Below are positions 10,352-19,978 of a DNA stretch of 64,000 bases, piece by piece. Under the pieces are notes generated by a model. It was given only the letters and a program-made list of their open reading frames with translations, did not search any database and was not told where the DNA came from. The stretch is from assembly GCF_964019545.1 (NCBI RefSeq), contig NZ_OZ026451.1, forward strand, positions 1,607,001 through 1,671,000, written 5' to 3'. This DNA is from Rickettsiella endosymbiont of Xylota segnis (GTDB taxonomy: Bacteria > Pseudomonadota > Gammaproteobacteria > Diplorickettsiales > Diplorickettsiaceae). Positions within the stretch are counted from its first letter, which is position 1. Every line of letters begins with the position of its first letter. The position numbers and the translations under genes are program-made.

Positions 10352-10639
10352 ATGTCATTTTTTCAAGTTGAAGTGGTATTTGCCGATAGCCTGAAACAAA
10401 AACTTATAAAAATTTCTGTCCCTGATAATACTTGTATCTCTGCAGTCATAGAACTTTCTGGTATTTTGTTAGATTTTCCAAGCATCGATCTAAATAAAAA
10501 TAAGGTTGGGATTTTCGGAAAATTATGCAATCTGCAGGCTAAAGTCAAAGCAGGAGATAGAATAGAAATATATCAACCACTTATAATAGATCCTAAAAAA
10601 ATTAGGATAAATCGTGCCAAAAAACAAAAAACGACTTAA
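10352..10639 (+). CDS. rnfH: RnfH/RatB ubiquitin-fold protein
   Basis: A 95-residue beta-grasp protein of the RnfH family, with the typical end of the fold RIEIYQPLIIDPKKIRINRAKKQ. Its biochemical role is not settled. It is often found beside ratA and was once called RatB, but there is no good evidence of an antitoxin role here. It follows ratA by six bases on the same strand. Confidence 0.85.
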   Translation: MSFFQVEVVFADSLKQKLIKISVPDNTCISAVIELSGILLDFPSIDLNKNKVGIFGKLCNLQAKVKAGDRIEIYQPLIIDPKKIRINRAKKQKTT

Positions 10640-10682
10640 CAGTTTTCTAAACTTTTTTATTATAGCGAAATAAAATCCTTTA

Positions 10683-10991
10683 TTAATTAAGTGCTGATTT
10701 TTCAATATTTTGTAAACGTCCGTTGGAAAAAATAAGCGTAACGCGTCTTTGAATAGGCTCACCATGACCTGGTTGAAGGAAATAAATATAATCTTGACGA
10801 TCCGATTGAAAAGGAGACTGTAATACGCAACTACCCAATAGATAACGAACTTGCTCCTTAGTCATACCGAGTTCTAACTGGTCTATGGTAGACTGCTGCA
10901 GTATATTGCCTTGCTGGACATCCGGTCGATAGACAATATTACAACCAGAAATCAGTAATGTTAAAAATAAACTTATAAGCAACTTTTTCAT
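10683..10991 (-). CDS. bamE: Outer membrane assembly lipoprotein BamE
   Basis: A small lipoprotein of the BAM complex that supports BamA/BamD in inserting beta-barrels. The lipobox LISGC puts the acylated cysteine at C17, and the SmpA/OmlA domain follows: QLELGMTKEQVRYLLGSC, FQSDRQDYIYFL, and the final RVTLIFSNGRL strand. At 102 residues it is about the family length. It is divergent from fur, as in many relatives. The N-terminal MKKLL signal supports the start. Confidence 0.94.
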   Translation of the reverse strand: MKKLLISLFLTLLISGCNIVYRPDVQQGNILQQSTIDQLELGMTKEQVRYLLGSCVLQSPFQSDRQDYIYFLQPGHGEPIQRRVTLIFSNGRLQNIEKSALN

Positions 10992-11111
10992 AAATAAAAA
11001 TAAACTCGTAATCTTAATTTCTACAAATGCTTAAAAACAACAAGAAAAAATTTAATTAATCTAAAATCATCCCATACGAATTCACTAACCGAGGAGTTTA
11101 GAGATAATCTA

Positions 11112-11546
11112 ATGGATAATCAACAACTACGCCAAGCAGGTTTAAAAGTAACAGTCCCTAGATTAAAAATACTTGAGTTACTTGAACAAGCTAAAACACG
11201 TCATTTAAGTGCTGAAGATATCTATAAAACCTTATTAGAATCCGGTGAAGATATAGGTTTAGCCACAGTCTATCGAGTATTAACTCAATTTGAAAGTGCA
11301 GGTTTGGTTAAGCGTCAAAACTTTGAAGATTCTTATTCGGTGTTTGAATTGAACCAGGGGCCCCATCATGATCATTTAGTCTGTATCAAATGCGGAAAAG
11401 TTGACGAATTTGTTGATAAAATCATCGAACAACGCCAAAAGATTGTTGCAAAACAAGCTAATTATCAAATGACTGACCACAGTCTAATTATTTATGGGGT
11501 TTGTAATAAATGTTTTAAAAAGCAAAAGCTTAAATTAAATAAATAA
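11112..11546 (+). CDS. fur: Ferric uptake regulator
   Basis: Iron-responsive DNA-binding repressor. The 144 residues hold the winged helix with IGLATVYRVLTQFESAGLV (about 48-66) and a HHDH metal cluster at 85-88. Two structural zinc pairs follow, C91/C94 (CIKC) and C131/C134 (CNKC). A GAGGAG lies about 15 bases before the ATG. It faces away from bamE, with about 120 bases of shared upstream region that could carry both promoters. No Fur box was confidently seen. Confidence 0.95.
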   Translation: MDNQQLRQAGLKVTVPRLKILELLEQAKTRHLSAEDIYKTLLESGEDIGLATVYRVLTQFESAGLVKRQNFEDSYSVFELNQGPHHDHLVCIKCGKVDEFVDKIIEQRQKIVAKQANYQMTDHSLIIYGVCNKCFKKQKLKLNK

Positions 11547-11570
11547 TTTGGATAAAATAAAAGAATCGAG

Positions 11571-13001
11571 CTAGTCTACTTCTAAAATCTTGAGCGTATT
11601 GGTACCACCAGTAGTCTTTAATAAATCGCCATAGGTAATTAAAACTTTTTCTCCTTTTTGTAAAAACCCATGTTTCTCTAATTCTTTAATCGCTAACTGA
11701 CCAATATTTTCTTTATGCATTTTATCAATATTAAAATATAAGGGATAAACGCCACGATACAATGCTAATCGGCGTGATGTTTTTAAACTATGTGCTAAAC
11801 CGTAGATAGGAATTCCAGAACGAATCCGAGACATCCACAAAGGTGTCGCTCCTGATTCAGTTAAGGCAATAATAGCCTTAATATCATAATGATTGGCAGT
11901 GTACATAGCCGCCATCGCTATGGCTTCATCAGCGCGATAAAATTGGCATTCGACGCGATGGCGAGATACCCGTGTCTTAGCTTGCTTTTCCGCTCCTAAA
12001 CAAATACGTGCCATAGCCATCACCACTAAAGCAGGATGATCCCCTGTAGCAGTTTCTGCAGATAACATAACGGCATCCGTGCCATCTAGTACAGCATTCG
12101 CGACATCAAAAACTTCTGCTCGGGTAGGAATAGCATTATGAATCATTGATTCCATCATCTGCGTTGCCGTTATCACTGCTTTATCTAAAGACCGCGCCCG
12201 TTGAATGATATGTTTTTGCACAGCAGGTAATTCAGCATCACCAATTTCAACTCCTAGATCACCACGAGCCACCATCACTGCATCGGAAGCACGAATAATT
12301 TCATCAATAACAGGAATAGCATCACTACGTTCTATTTTTGCAATCAGTCCTGCATGGCCCTTTGCTTTCTTTAATAAATTTCGAGCTAGATTCATATCGG
12401 CTGCGCTGCGCGGGAAAGAAATTGCAATATAATCAGCATTTAATTTTACTGCTATTTTTAAATCTTTTTTATCCTTGTTTGTCAACGCTACAGCAGAAAG
12501 CCCTCCGCCTTTTCGATTAATACCCTTATTATTGGATAATTCTCCACCTACTTCTACAAGGCAAAATATTTTATTTTTCTGTATTTTTTTGACTTTTAAT
12601 ACTAAACGTCCATCATCAAGCAACAACAGATCGCCACGATGAACATCTCGTGGTAACTGTTTATAATCAATACCTACTGATGATTCATCGCCAGCTTCCT
12701 TATCTAAATCAGCATCTAAAATAAACAAAGCATCTTTTTTTAAAAAAATAGAACCCGTTTTAAAACGCGCAATACGAATTTTTGGTCCCTGTAAATCCGC
12801 CATAATGGCAATTTCTCGACCCGCAGCTTTTGCACATTCGCGAACATAATTAGCTCGTTTAATATGATCTTCTGCTTTACCGTGTGAAAAATTTAAGCGC
12901 ACGACATCTAAGCCTGCAGCTATCATTGCTTGTAAAACACCTGCTTTATCGGTTGATGGACCTAACGTAGCCACAATCTTGGTTCGTTTAAATCGTTTCA
13001 T
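11571..13001 (-). CDS. pyk: Pyruvate kinase
   Basis: Final step of glycolysis: phosphoenolpyruvate plus ADP to pyruvate plus ATP. The 476 residues match bacterial pyruvate kinases: KIVATLGPSTD at the start, MADLQGPKIRI, the insert B domain, RGDLGVEIG, and TATQMMESM in the active site, with a C-terminal allosteric domain. The ATG overlaps the pgk stop by four bases (ATGA), so it is translationally coupled to pgk. Whether it is type I or II by regulation cannot be read here. Confidence 0.96.
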   Translation of the reverse strand: MKRFKRTKIVATLGPSTDKAGVLQAMIAAGLDVVRLNFSHGKAEDHIKRANYVRECAKAAGREIAIMADLQGPKIRIARFKTGSIFLKKDALFILDADLDKEAGDESSVGIDYKQLPRDVHRGDLLLLDDGRLVLKVKKIQKNKIFCLVEVGGELSNNKGINRKGGGLSAVALTNKDKKDLKIAVKLNADYIAISFPRSAADMNLARNLLKKAKGHAGLIAKIERSDAIPVIDEIIRASDAVMVARGDLGVEIGDAELPAVQKHIIQRARSLDKAVITATQMMESMIHNAIPTRAEVFDVANAVLDGTDAVMLSAETATGDHPALVVMAMARICLGAEKQAKTRVSRHRVECQFYRADEAIAMAAMYTANHYDIKAIIALTESGATPLWMSRIRSGIPIYGLAHSLKTSRRLALYRGVYPLYFNIDKMHKENIGQLAIKELEKHGFLQKGEKVLITYGDLLKTTGGTNTLKILEVD

Positions 13002-14185
13002 TGCTGTGTTTCCCCTGTTCGTTCTTGTAATATCGCTAAAGCAGGTAAAGTGTTTCCTTGTATAAACTCAAGAAAAGCCCCTCCACCCGTTGATATGTAA
13101 GAAACTTTATCAGCAATACCATATTTTTCGATGGCAGCCAAAGTATCACCACCTCCTGCGATGGAAAAAGCTGGACTATTGGCTATAGAATAGCTCAAAG
13201 CACGCGTTCCTTGTTGAAATGGGGCTAATTCAAAAACACCAAGGGGGCCATTCCATAAAATACTCGCTGCTCGACGTACAAACTCGGTATAATATATAAT
13301 TGACTCTGGTCCAACATCTAAAATCATTTCATTCTTTTTTATTTCAGTTAGCTTTTTAACAGTGGCCTCAGCGGTCGCAGAAATTTCTGTTGCTACAATA
13401 ACATCTATCGGTAGCACAATCTCTACTTGTAGCTGTTTTGATAATTCTAAAAGTTTTTTTGCCTCATTTACCAGATCAATCTCAAATAAAGATCGACCTA
13501 CAGAATACCCTTGTGCCACTAAAAAGGTATTGGCTATTCCTCCACCAAGAATTAATAAATTCACTTTATTAAGTAAAGACGACAATAATGTTAATTTAGT
13601 AGAAACCTTTGCACCGCCGACGATAGCTAATAACGGTCTAGCTGGATTTTCCAATGCTTTACTTAGTGCTTTTAATTCCGACATTAATAATAAACCTGCG
13701 CAAACCTGTGGTGAAAATTGTGCTACTCCCACGGTAGATGCTTCACTGCGATGGGCGGTAGCAAATGCATCCATGACAAAAATATCAGCCAATTTTGCAA
13801 TTTTTTTAGCTAAAATAGGATCGTTTTTCTTTTCTCCTGTTTGAAATCGAACATTTTCACACAATACGACTTCGCCGGGTAAAATTTTAAACCCATTCAA
13901 CCAATCAGTGATGAATTTTACTGGATGACCTAATAACTCTTGTAATCGTGCTGCGATTGGAGCTAAAGAAAGCTTAGGAGTAACAAATCCTTCATTGGGT
14001 CTATCTAAATGGGAAAGCAAAATAACTGCAGCACCTTTCTTTAAGGCATATTGAATGGTTGGTAACGCGGCTTTAATCCGCGCATCACTGGTAATCATGC
14101 CTTTATTTAAAGGCACATTAAAATCTTCTCGAATGAGAACACGTTTATCTTGTAAATTTAAATCTTCCAAACTAATTAAAGCCAT
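12998..14185 (-). CDS. pgk: Phosphoglycerate kinase
   Basis: Produces ATP and 3-phosphoglycerate from 1,3-bisphosphoglycerate. Two Rossmann domains are seen: the N-terminal one with VLIREDFNVPL and LLSHLDRP, the C-terminal one with GGAKVSTKL and the ATP loop GGGDTLAAIEKYG. I start at the ATG at 14185 (395 residues, family length). A further in-frame ATG at 14227 would add 14 residues (MFFSVKSTFC...) not shared with the family. It heads a two-gene glycolytic unit with pyk. Confidence 0.96.
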   Translation of the reverse strand: MALISLEDLNLQDKRVLIREDFNVPLNKGMITSDARIKAALPTIQYALKKGAAVILLSHLDRPNEGFVTPKLSLAPIAARLQELLGHPVKFITDWLNGFKILPGEVVLCENVRFQTGEKKNDPILAKKIAKLADIFVMDAFATAHRSEASTVGVAQFSPQVCAGLLLMSELKALSKALENPARPLLAIVGGAKVSTKLTLLSSLLNKVNLLILGGGIANTFLVAQGYSVGRSLFEIDLVNEAKKLLELSKQLQVEIVLPIDVIVATEISATAEATVKKLTEIKKNEMILDVGPESIIYYTEFVRRAASILWNGPLGVFELAPFQQGTRALSYSIANSPAFSIAGGGDTLAAIEKYGIADKVSYISTGGGAFLEFIQGNTLPALAILQERTGETQQ

Positions 14186-14548
14186 AAAATTGCTTTTGCA
14201 AAAAGTCGATTTAACTGAAAAAAACAAAAGACAGAAGAAAAATAATCTTATGAACCATTAAGATAAAAACTAATAATCAACCTAGCTTTCTATTTTTCGC
14301 CTGTGCCTTTTTAATAGTTTTATCTATGTTTCAAAGATGGAATAGAGAATTTGTTATTTTATATTTTCTCTATATTCGCTCTGAAGAAGAAACTAGCTTT
14401 TATGGGACAAGGAGCAGCAAAATCATGTAAATACCTATAAACATCATGTTAACATTATCACTAATGCTTTCCAAGCAAACCAACTAAGCTCTATAACAGA
14501 AAATGCCTTAAAACCCATATTGCTTCAGATTCAAATTAAGGCTATTTT
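14186..14548. other. Gene-free stretch between pgk and hemD
   Basis: 363 bases separating divergent pgk and hemD starts. It is AT-rich, with no tRNA, no copy of the dispersed repeat and no frame that looks coding. It must hold both promoters, but I could not pick convincing hexamers. The position just before hemD often holds hemC in relatives; here hemC is 16 kb away, so this may be the scar of that separation. Confidence 0.45.
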
Positions 14549-15349
14549 GTGGTCATGACAGCTTTACAAGGTTTACGCATCCTCATTACTCGCCCTGCTC
14601 TTCAAGCAAAAGATCTAGCAGCTCAAACTCAGTATTATGGCGGGGTAGTGGTATATTTCCCAACGCTGGAAATTATTGCTACCAAGAATATAAAAAAAGT
14701 CTTATTATGCATAAAAAAGCTTAAAGAATATGATTTTGTTATCTTTATTAGCCCTAACTCGGTCTTCAATACTGCGGAATCTATTCATAGTATTTGTCTT
14801 TTTTGGCCTGGAAATACTAAAACCATCGCCACTGGACCTGGGACCGCATCAGCTTTAAAACAATGTGGCCTGCCTAGTGATCACTGTCCAGAAAAGGATT
14901 TTAATGTCACTGGCCTATTAAACCTTGCTGCGCTACAAGACATAAAACAAAAAAAAATTTTAATCATCAAAGGCGCAGGGGGTCGCTCCTATTTAGCCAA
15001 GGGTTTAAAAGCTCGAGGTGCTCTGATAGAGAACCTAATCGTTTACAAGCGACAACTACCAAAAATTGATAAAACTGATATTCCGAATGAAGACTCAATT
15101 GACGTCATTATTTGTACTAGTCACAGCGGATTAAAAAATCTAGTTAGCTTATTGTATCCTTACTGGCAGGATATTTTATTTAAAAAACAATTGCTCGTTA
15201 TTAGTTCTCGACTTACTGATAGTGCTAAGAAACTAGGTTTTGTCAAACCGCCCTTAATATCGGATAATGCAACAAATACAGCTATCTTACAAACTCTGTT
15301 TTCCTGGCGGGAGCAATCACTATGGAATCACAGTCCACACCCAAATTAG
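14549..15349 (+). CDS. hemD: Uroporphyrinogen-III synthase
   Basis: Closes and inverts ring D of hydroxymethylbilane to give uroporphyrinogen III for haem. The 266-residue protein has the two-domain HemD layout, with GLRILITRPALQAKDLA at the start and the conserved ILIIKGAGGRSYLAKGLKARGA strand in the middle. Sequence conservation in HemD is always low. I choose GTG at 14549 because an AAGG lies seven bases before it; the ATG two codons later has poorer spacing. hemX overlaps its end and hemY follows, the usual order, but hemC is not upstream. Confidence 0.9.
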   Translation: MVMTALQGLRILITRPALQAKDLAAQTQYYGGVVVYFPTLEIIATKNIKKVLLCIKKLKEYDFVIFISPNSVFNTAESIHSICLFWPGNTKTIATGPGTASALKQCGLPSDHCPEKDFNVTGLLNLAALQDIKQKKILIIKGAGGRSYLAKGLKARGALIENLIVYKRQLPKIDKTDIPNEDSIDVIICTSHSGLKNLVSLLYPYWQDILFKKQLLVISSRLTDSAKKLGFVKPPLISDNATNTAILQTLFSWREQSLWNHSPHPN

Positions 15350-16371
15350 AAGAAACCGAAATAAAGATCAAAAAAAACAAGCCTTTACGTTCTAAAAGCT
15401 GTTTTACAGCTTGGTGTGCAATCGGATTGTTACTCATCACATGGATTGGTTTATTTTTAGGCTTAAGTTTTTTTTGGTTAAAAAACAGAGAGCGAGTGAA
15501 CGGATATCATAATCAACTATCTGCCCTACAAAATCAGATCGCGCAAGGTCAAACTGACGACAAAAGTCGTCAGCAACAAATCTCACAATTACAAAATTTT
15601 ATAGAACAAAAATTCTCCGCTAACGATAATGCTATTCTGCTCGCAAACGTTAATCAACTAATTCAACTAGCTCAGTATAATCTCATTTATTTTCATGATA
15701 TCGACAACGCTTTGTCTGCATTGATGTTAGCCGATAAACAATTAGGAACAATAATAAGTCCGGATATTCGATTGGAAAATCTTCACCAATTATTAACTCA
15801 ATATTTAACTAGCTTAAAAGCTTTACCTCGTATTGAACTATCCACTAGTTTAGCGCAGATACAGGCTTTAAAAATGCAAATTACGCAATTGCCTTTATTG
15901 GCAACATCTAATTCAACTACCCCAAATCCTGATGTTTCTGCCAGTAATCTCTCGGGAAATAAATGGATGCGTATGCTGCAAAATAGTCTAGATAGCTTTC
16001 GCCAGCTGATCATTATTCGACATTTAAATAAACCTATAGAGCCTTTATTGCCAGAAATAGAACAGCAATATTTGCAACATAACTTACTTTTATTATTGCA
16101 ACAAGCTCAATGGGCATTAATACATTATGAACCAACTATTTATCAATCTAGTTTGCTAGAAATTCAAGAAAATATTAAGAATCATTTTGCATCTAGCTCG
16201 TCCAACACACAAGCAGTCCTGCAAATTATTAATCAATTAAAACAAATCGATTTACAAAATCCTACTCTCGATTTAAATCCATTACTCGAAGCAATTTCGG
16301 TTATGAAAAAACCCCCTAACTATCCTAACGCTACTCCTGTTATTTCCTCTAGTCAAAAGGAATCCTCTTGA
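15322..16371 (+). CDS. hemX: HemX family membrane protein
   Basis: 349 residues, anchored by one transmembrane segment at about 28-53 after a basic N-terminus, with a long periplasmic helical part rich in Gln. Often labelled uroporphyrin-III C-methyltransferase, but this protein lacks any SAM-binding methyltransferase domain, so that name is a carry-over. It overlaps the hemD end by 28 bases and the hemY start by 4, so the three are one operon. Its role in haem synthesis is probably structural or regulatory. Confidence 0.85.
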   Translation: MESQSTPKLEETEIKIKKNKPLRSKSCFTAWCAIGLLLITWIGLFLGLSFFWLKNRERVNGYHNQLSALQNQIAQGQTDDKSRQQQISQLQNFIEQKFSANDNAILLANVNQLIQLAQYNLIYFHDIDNALSALMLADKQLGTIISPDIRLENLHQLLTQYLTSLKALPRIELSTSLAQIQALKMQITQLPLLATSNSTTPNPDVSASNLSGNKWMRMLQNSLDSFRQLIIIRHLNKPIEPLLPEIEQQYLQHNLLLLLQQAQWALIHYEPTIYQSSLLEIQENIKNHFASSSSNTQAVLQIINQLKQIDLQNPTLDLNPLLEAISVMKKPPNYPNATPVISSSQKESS

Positions 16372-17258
16372 TGTATCGGTTTTTTATATTTTTATTAGTT
16401 CTTGCCGTTTCAGTTTGGATTGGCGTTAAAATAACCGCCGACCCAGGTTATATACTAATTAATTGGCATCAACTTGCCTTAGAAATGCCATTATGGTTAG
16501 GTATCTTAATTTTAATCATTAGCTTTATTTTAATTTACTATTTAATTCGGTTCTTTAACTATGTATTCATGCTTCCAAAACAATGGCGTCTGAATTTAGA
16601 TAAAAAGCGTTTACAAAAAACTACCGCACTAAACGATCAACGTCTGTTTTCTTCTATCTATCAAAAGCCACAAAACTGGCATAATATTTTAGAAATTTTG
16701 CCTCAATTAGAAAGTAAAACCTGGATATCTAAAGCGCAAATTCAACAAATACAGCAAGAAAGTTGTGAAAATTTGTTAAGTGAAGAAAAATATACATACA
16801 ATTTATCAACGCTTGAGGACATATGGAACAATTTACCATCTAAATTAAAAAAAGATCCTTTACTCTTAAATTATTACGTTGAAGGCCTTATAAGACATCA
16901 TGAAGACGCAAAAGCTGAATTATTAATAGTAAAACGGTTAAAAAAACAATGGTTTGGCCCACTTGTTGCAACCTATAGCCTTATTAAAAGTTCAAACCCT
17001 GCACGTCAGTTGACAATAGCGGAACAATGGCTAAAAAAACATCCTGATGACCCCTACCTTTTATTAGGTTTAGGTCGGCTTTGTAAACAGAGAAAATTAT
17101 GGGGTAAGGCACGAGATTATTTAGAAAAGAGTTTAATCTACGATTCTTCTAATTTAGAAACATATCTAGAATTAGGTGAGTTATCTGAAAACCTTGAAGA
17201 ACCACTCCAAGCTTTAGCTTGGTTTAAAAAGGGATTAATTAAAGAATTTACTTCTTAA
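16368..17258 (+). CDS. hemY: HemY-type TPR membrane protein
   Basis: 296 residues with two N-terminal transmembrane segments (about 4-24 and 42-62) and a cytosolic tetratricopeptide-like helical part (about 150-295) seen in YLLLGLGRLCKQRKLWGKA and similar. It is the gammaproteobacterial HemY, unrelated to the protoporphyrinogen oxidase also called HemY. At 296 residues it is shorter than the roughly 390 of E. coli. Overlap with hemX shows co-translation. Precise function is unknown. Confidence 0.82.
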   Translation: MMYRFFIFLLVLAVSVWIGVKITADPGYILINWHQLALEMPLWLGILILIISFILIYYLIRFFNYVFMLPKQWRLNLDKKRLQKTTALNDQRLFSSIYQKPQNWHNILEILPQLESKTWISKAQIQQIQQESCENLLSEEKYTYNLSTLEDIWNNLPSKLKKDPLLLNYYVEGLIRHHEDAKAELLIVKRLKKQWFGPLVATYSLIKSSNPARQLTIAEQWLKKHPDDPYLLLGLGRLCKQRKLWGKARDYLEKSLIYDSSNLETYLELGELSENLEEPLQALAWFKKGLIKEFTS

Positions 17259-17319
17259 AAAAGACATGCCCATAAGAATTCCAAATAACCAACACCACAA
17301 AAACTCTTGTGAAGTTGTA

Positions 17320-18477
17320 TTATATTTTGTTTAAATCATAGACATGTCCTTTTAACACTGTAGTAACAGGCCAGCCCCTCAAAAGACGTCCCGCAAAGGG
17401 TGACCACTGGCATTTAGTACTGAGACGCTTGTCTTCAACTATCTTTGCTAAAGATAAATCCACTAACACATAATCGTCTGGACAATCGGTTAAATTAAAT
17501 ATTTTTTTTGCACGTCGAGAAGTTAAATCCATTATATTATCCAAAGAAAGCAGATTTTGATGATAGGCTTCAAATAATAATGGCAATGTAGTTTCTATAC
17601 CTGGAACACCTGATGGACAATCACCATAAGCTTTAGCTTTTTCTTCTAGGGTATGTGGAGCATGATCAGAACCTATCGTATCAATAATACCGGATTTTAT
17701 TGCAGAAAATAATGCCATTTTATGCTCAGGAGCTCGCAAAGGTGGATTCATTACCGCCTTTCCTTTTAAGTTTTGATAATCTGAATTATTCAAAAATAAA
17801 TGATGCGGTGTCGTTTCTGCAAAAACTGGAAGTCCTTCCTCTTTTGCTTGAGCAATTAAATCAATTTCTTGACGGGTACTAACATGCAAAATATATAATC
17901 GCGTTCCATACAAACGAACGAGATGAATTGCTTTTTTAACGGCTAGTATTGCTGCTGATTCATCACGAATTTTAGAATGAATTGAATATGGCTGAGACCC
18001 TTCAAATTTTTTTGCATTTTCTTTTAATCGCTGTTCATCTTCTGCATGAACTGCAACTAACATATTTTCTTCAGCCGCTATCTTAAAAATAGCATGTAAG
18101 CTTTCATCATCATCAATAACTAACCCGCCTGTGCTACATCCCATAAACACTTTAATACCAATAACCTGACCTTTTATTTTTTTTATTTCATTCAAATGAT
18201 GTTTATCAGCACCAAAATATAAATAATAACGAAGTGGAATTTTTACTTCTTTTAACTGTTTATCAATAAGTACTTTTTTTTCTACTAAAGCAATTTCTGT
18301 AACGGTGGGAGGAATAGTATTAGGCATATCAAAAACGGTAGTATAGCCTCCTTTGATGCTAGCCTTAGCTGCTGTTTTCCAATCTTCTTTATATTCCCAT
18401 CCTGGCGTTCGAAAATGAACATGGGGATCAATTAATCCAGGCAGCTTTAATAATTGTTTGTTCATAAGTTCCATCAT
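17320..18477 (-). CDS. pyrC: Dihydroorotase, class I/CAD-type
   Basis: Cyclises carbamoyl-aspartate to dihydroorotate. Amidohydrolase motifs are all present. PHVH near residue 20 supplies two metal ligands, GIKVFMG holds the lysine expected to be carbamylated, AVHAED and ILHVS give two histidines, and GSDHAPHT the aspartate. The C-terminal SPFAGRLLRG is typical of class I. Gammaproteobacteria such as E. coli usually carry the unrelated-looking class II enzyme. I use the ATG at 18477, whose last A overlaps the pyrI stop (ATGA). Later Met codons at 18474 and 18465 are possible; the last has a GGA just before it. Confidence 0.92.
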   Translation of the reverse strand: MMELMNKQLLKLPGLIDPHVHFRTPGWEYKEDWKTAAKASIKGGYTTVFDMPNTIPPTVTEIALVEKKVLIDKQLKEVKIPLRYYLYFGADKHHLNEIKKIKGQVIGIKVFMGCSTGGLVIDDDESLHAIFKIAAEENMLVAVHAEDEQRLKENAKKFEGSQPYSIHSKIRDESAAILAVKKAIHLVRLYGTRLYILHVSTRQEIDLIAQAKEEGLPVFAETTPHHLFLNNSDYQNLKGKAVMNPPLRAPEHKMALFSAIKSGIIDTIGSDHAPHTLEEKAKAYGDCPSGVPGIETTLPLLFEAYHQNLLSLDNIMDLTSRRAKKIFNLTDCPDDYVLVDLSLAKIVEDKRLSTKCQWSPFAGRLLRGWPVTTVLKGHVYDLNKI

Positions 18478-18932
18478 AAACAAATTTCTTCTACTTGGTC
18501 GCGTTCAAATTGTTTTTCACAGTAAAAACAACGTAATTTCACCTGATTTGATGACCCTTCGAGTTTAAAATAGCCTTTACATTCGATATGATTGATACAA
18601 TTTAAATTTGGGCATACTAATACATCACGTATAGTCTTAGGTAGTTCGCAATTAATTTTTTCACTAACCTTAAAATTTACAATGCGGCTAATCGTAGCAC
18701 CGGGAGCAAAGATTGCAACATGATCAATTTCCTGTGGAGTAAGCAATCGATTTTCAATTTTAATTAAATCTTTCAGTTTCAAAGAGGTACTTCGCAAATT
18801 TAAGCCTAAAGTAACACGTTGTTTACTATTAACCACATGTAATAAACGCATAATTTTAAGGGATTGGCCTGCTGGAATATGGTCGATGACGACTCCATTA
18901 TCAATCGCAGAAACGGAACGGGTTTTAATCAT
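18474..18932 (-). CDS. pyrI: Aspartate carbamoyltransferase regulatory chain
   Basis: Binds ATP, CTP and UTP and holds PyrB trimers together in the 12-subunit enzyme, giving feedback control. The 152 residues have the allosteric domain (about 5-95) and a zinc domain with C107, C112, C135 and C138 (CPNLNC...CFYC) that contacts PyrB. Its presence beside pyrB means a regulated class B enzyme. It sits 22 bases after pyrB and overlaps pyrC. Confidence 0.95.
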   Translation of the reverse strand: MIKTRSVSAIDNGVVIDHIPAGQSLKIMRLLHVVNSKQRVTLGLNLRSTSLKLKDLIKIENRLLTPQEIDHVAIFAPGATISRIVNFKVSEKINCELPKTIRDVLVCPNLNCINHIECKGYFKLEGSSNQVKLRCFYCEKQFERDQVEEICL

Positions 18933-18954
18933 GGGTTTTATCCAAAAAAATTAT

Positions 18955-19878
18955 CTAAAGCGATATTCTATCAAGTAGTAACGTTAAAACAGCTTGTCTG
19001 ATATAAATTGCGTTGACAACTTGTTTAAAATATAAAGCATAAGAAGTTTCATCAATGGTTTTATCAATTTCACAACCTCGAGGCAAAGGATGTAAGATAT
19101 TTAAATTAGTTTTAACCTTTTTTAATTTATCTCGCGTCAGAATATGTTGATTTTCAAATAGTTGATGTTCGGATTGGTTAAATCTTTCCTGTTGTAGTCT
19201 AGTCATATATAAAATATCTACTTTCGAGATCACTTCGTCTAAATTTGCATGAAAAGAAAATCGAATACCTTTATGTTTTAATTCATCACATATTATTTCT
19301 GGTAATGCTAATAATGAAGGTGAAACCAAAAAAAGCCTCATGTTAAATAAAGCGCAAAGTTGCACTAAAGAATGCACCGCACGCCCGTATTTTAAATCAC
19401 CTACAAACGCTATAGATAATCCTTCTAAGTTTTCTTGTGCTTCTTGGATAGTAAATAAATCAGACAGGGCTTGCGTAGGATGTTGATTTGCTCCATCTCC
19501 AGCATTAATAATAGGCTTATCGGAAAATTCTGCAGCTAAACGTGCGGACCCTTCGAGTGGATGACGAATTATAATAAGATCAGCATAACAAGAAATCGTC
19601 TTGATTGTGTCTTGTAAATCTTCCCCTTTTTTAATAGATATATTTTCGCTACCGGAAAAGCCTATGACTTGCCCTCCCAAACGTAAAGTAGCTGTTTCAA
19701 AGGATAAGCGGGTACGTGTTGAAGGTTCAAAAAAACAGTGCGCAACAATTTTATCAAGCAAATATTTTTTAGCTAGATTTTTCTTAAATTTTTTAGCAAG
19801 ATTTAATATAGTATTTATTTGAATTAAAGAAAGATCACGAACTGATATAATATCTTTTTGACCCAAAACTTTTGACAT
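18955..19878 (-). CDS. pyrB: Aspartate carbamoyltransferase catalytic chain
   Basis: Condenses carbamoyl phosphate and aspartate. The 307 residues have the STRT carbamoyl-phosphate loop at 53-56, HPTQAL, the R-L-Q loop (TRLQQERF) for aspartate, and HPLPRGCEID. Length and motifs equal the E. coli catalytic chain. It lies between carB and pyrI, all minus strand; 99 bases separate it from carB, and that gap contains repeat copy E. Confidence 0.96.
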   Translation of the reverse strand: MSKVLGQKDIISVRDLSLIQINTILNLAKKFKKNLAKKYLLDKIVAHCFFEPSTRTRLSFETATLRLGGQVIGFSGSENISIKKGEDLQDTIKTISCYADLIIIRHPLEGSARLAAEFSDKPIINAGDGANQHPTQALSDLFTIQEAQENLEGLSIAFVGDLKYGRAVHSLVQLCALFNMRLFLVSPSLLALPEIICDELKHKGIRFSFHANLDEVISKVDILYMTRLQQERFNQSEHQLFENQHILTRDKLKKVKTNLNILHPLPRGCEIDKTIDETSYALYFKQVVNAIYIRQAVLTLLLDRISL

Positions 19879-19933
19879 AATTCACTCAAATTTAGTTAAC
19901 TATAAATATTTACATAATCTAGCAAATAGGGAC

Positions 19934-19978
19934 TACGAGTTACACGGTAAACGGGCAAAATTCAAGTGAGAAGAGTAT
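19934..19978 (+). repeat. Dispersed intergenic repeat, copy E, at the carB stop
   Basis: Reads ACGAGTTACACGGTAAACGGG then CAAAATTCAAGTGAGAAGAGTATCA; the conserved right end touches the carB TGA codon. It interrupts the pyr operon between carB and pyrB. Confidence 0.6.

Noticed and set aside
9881-10639. ratA-rnfH as a toxin-antitoxin pair
   Set aside because: The pair is a conserved housekeeping neighbourhood and RatA matches COQ10-type lipid-binding proteins; an addiction module is not supported.
13362-13844. 160-codon plus-strand frame within pgk
   Set aside because: Antisense to a well-conserved pgk coding region; Ser/Thr-rich composition is typical of a shadow frame.
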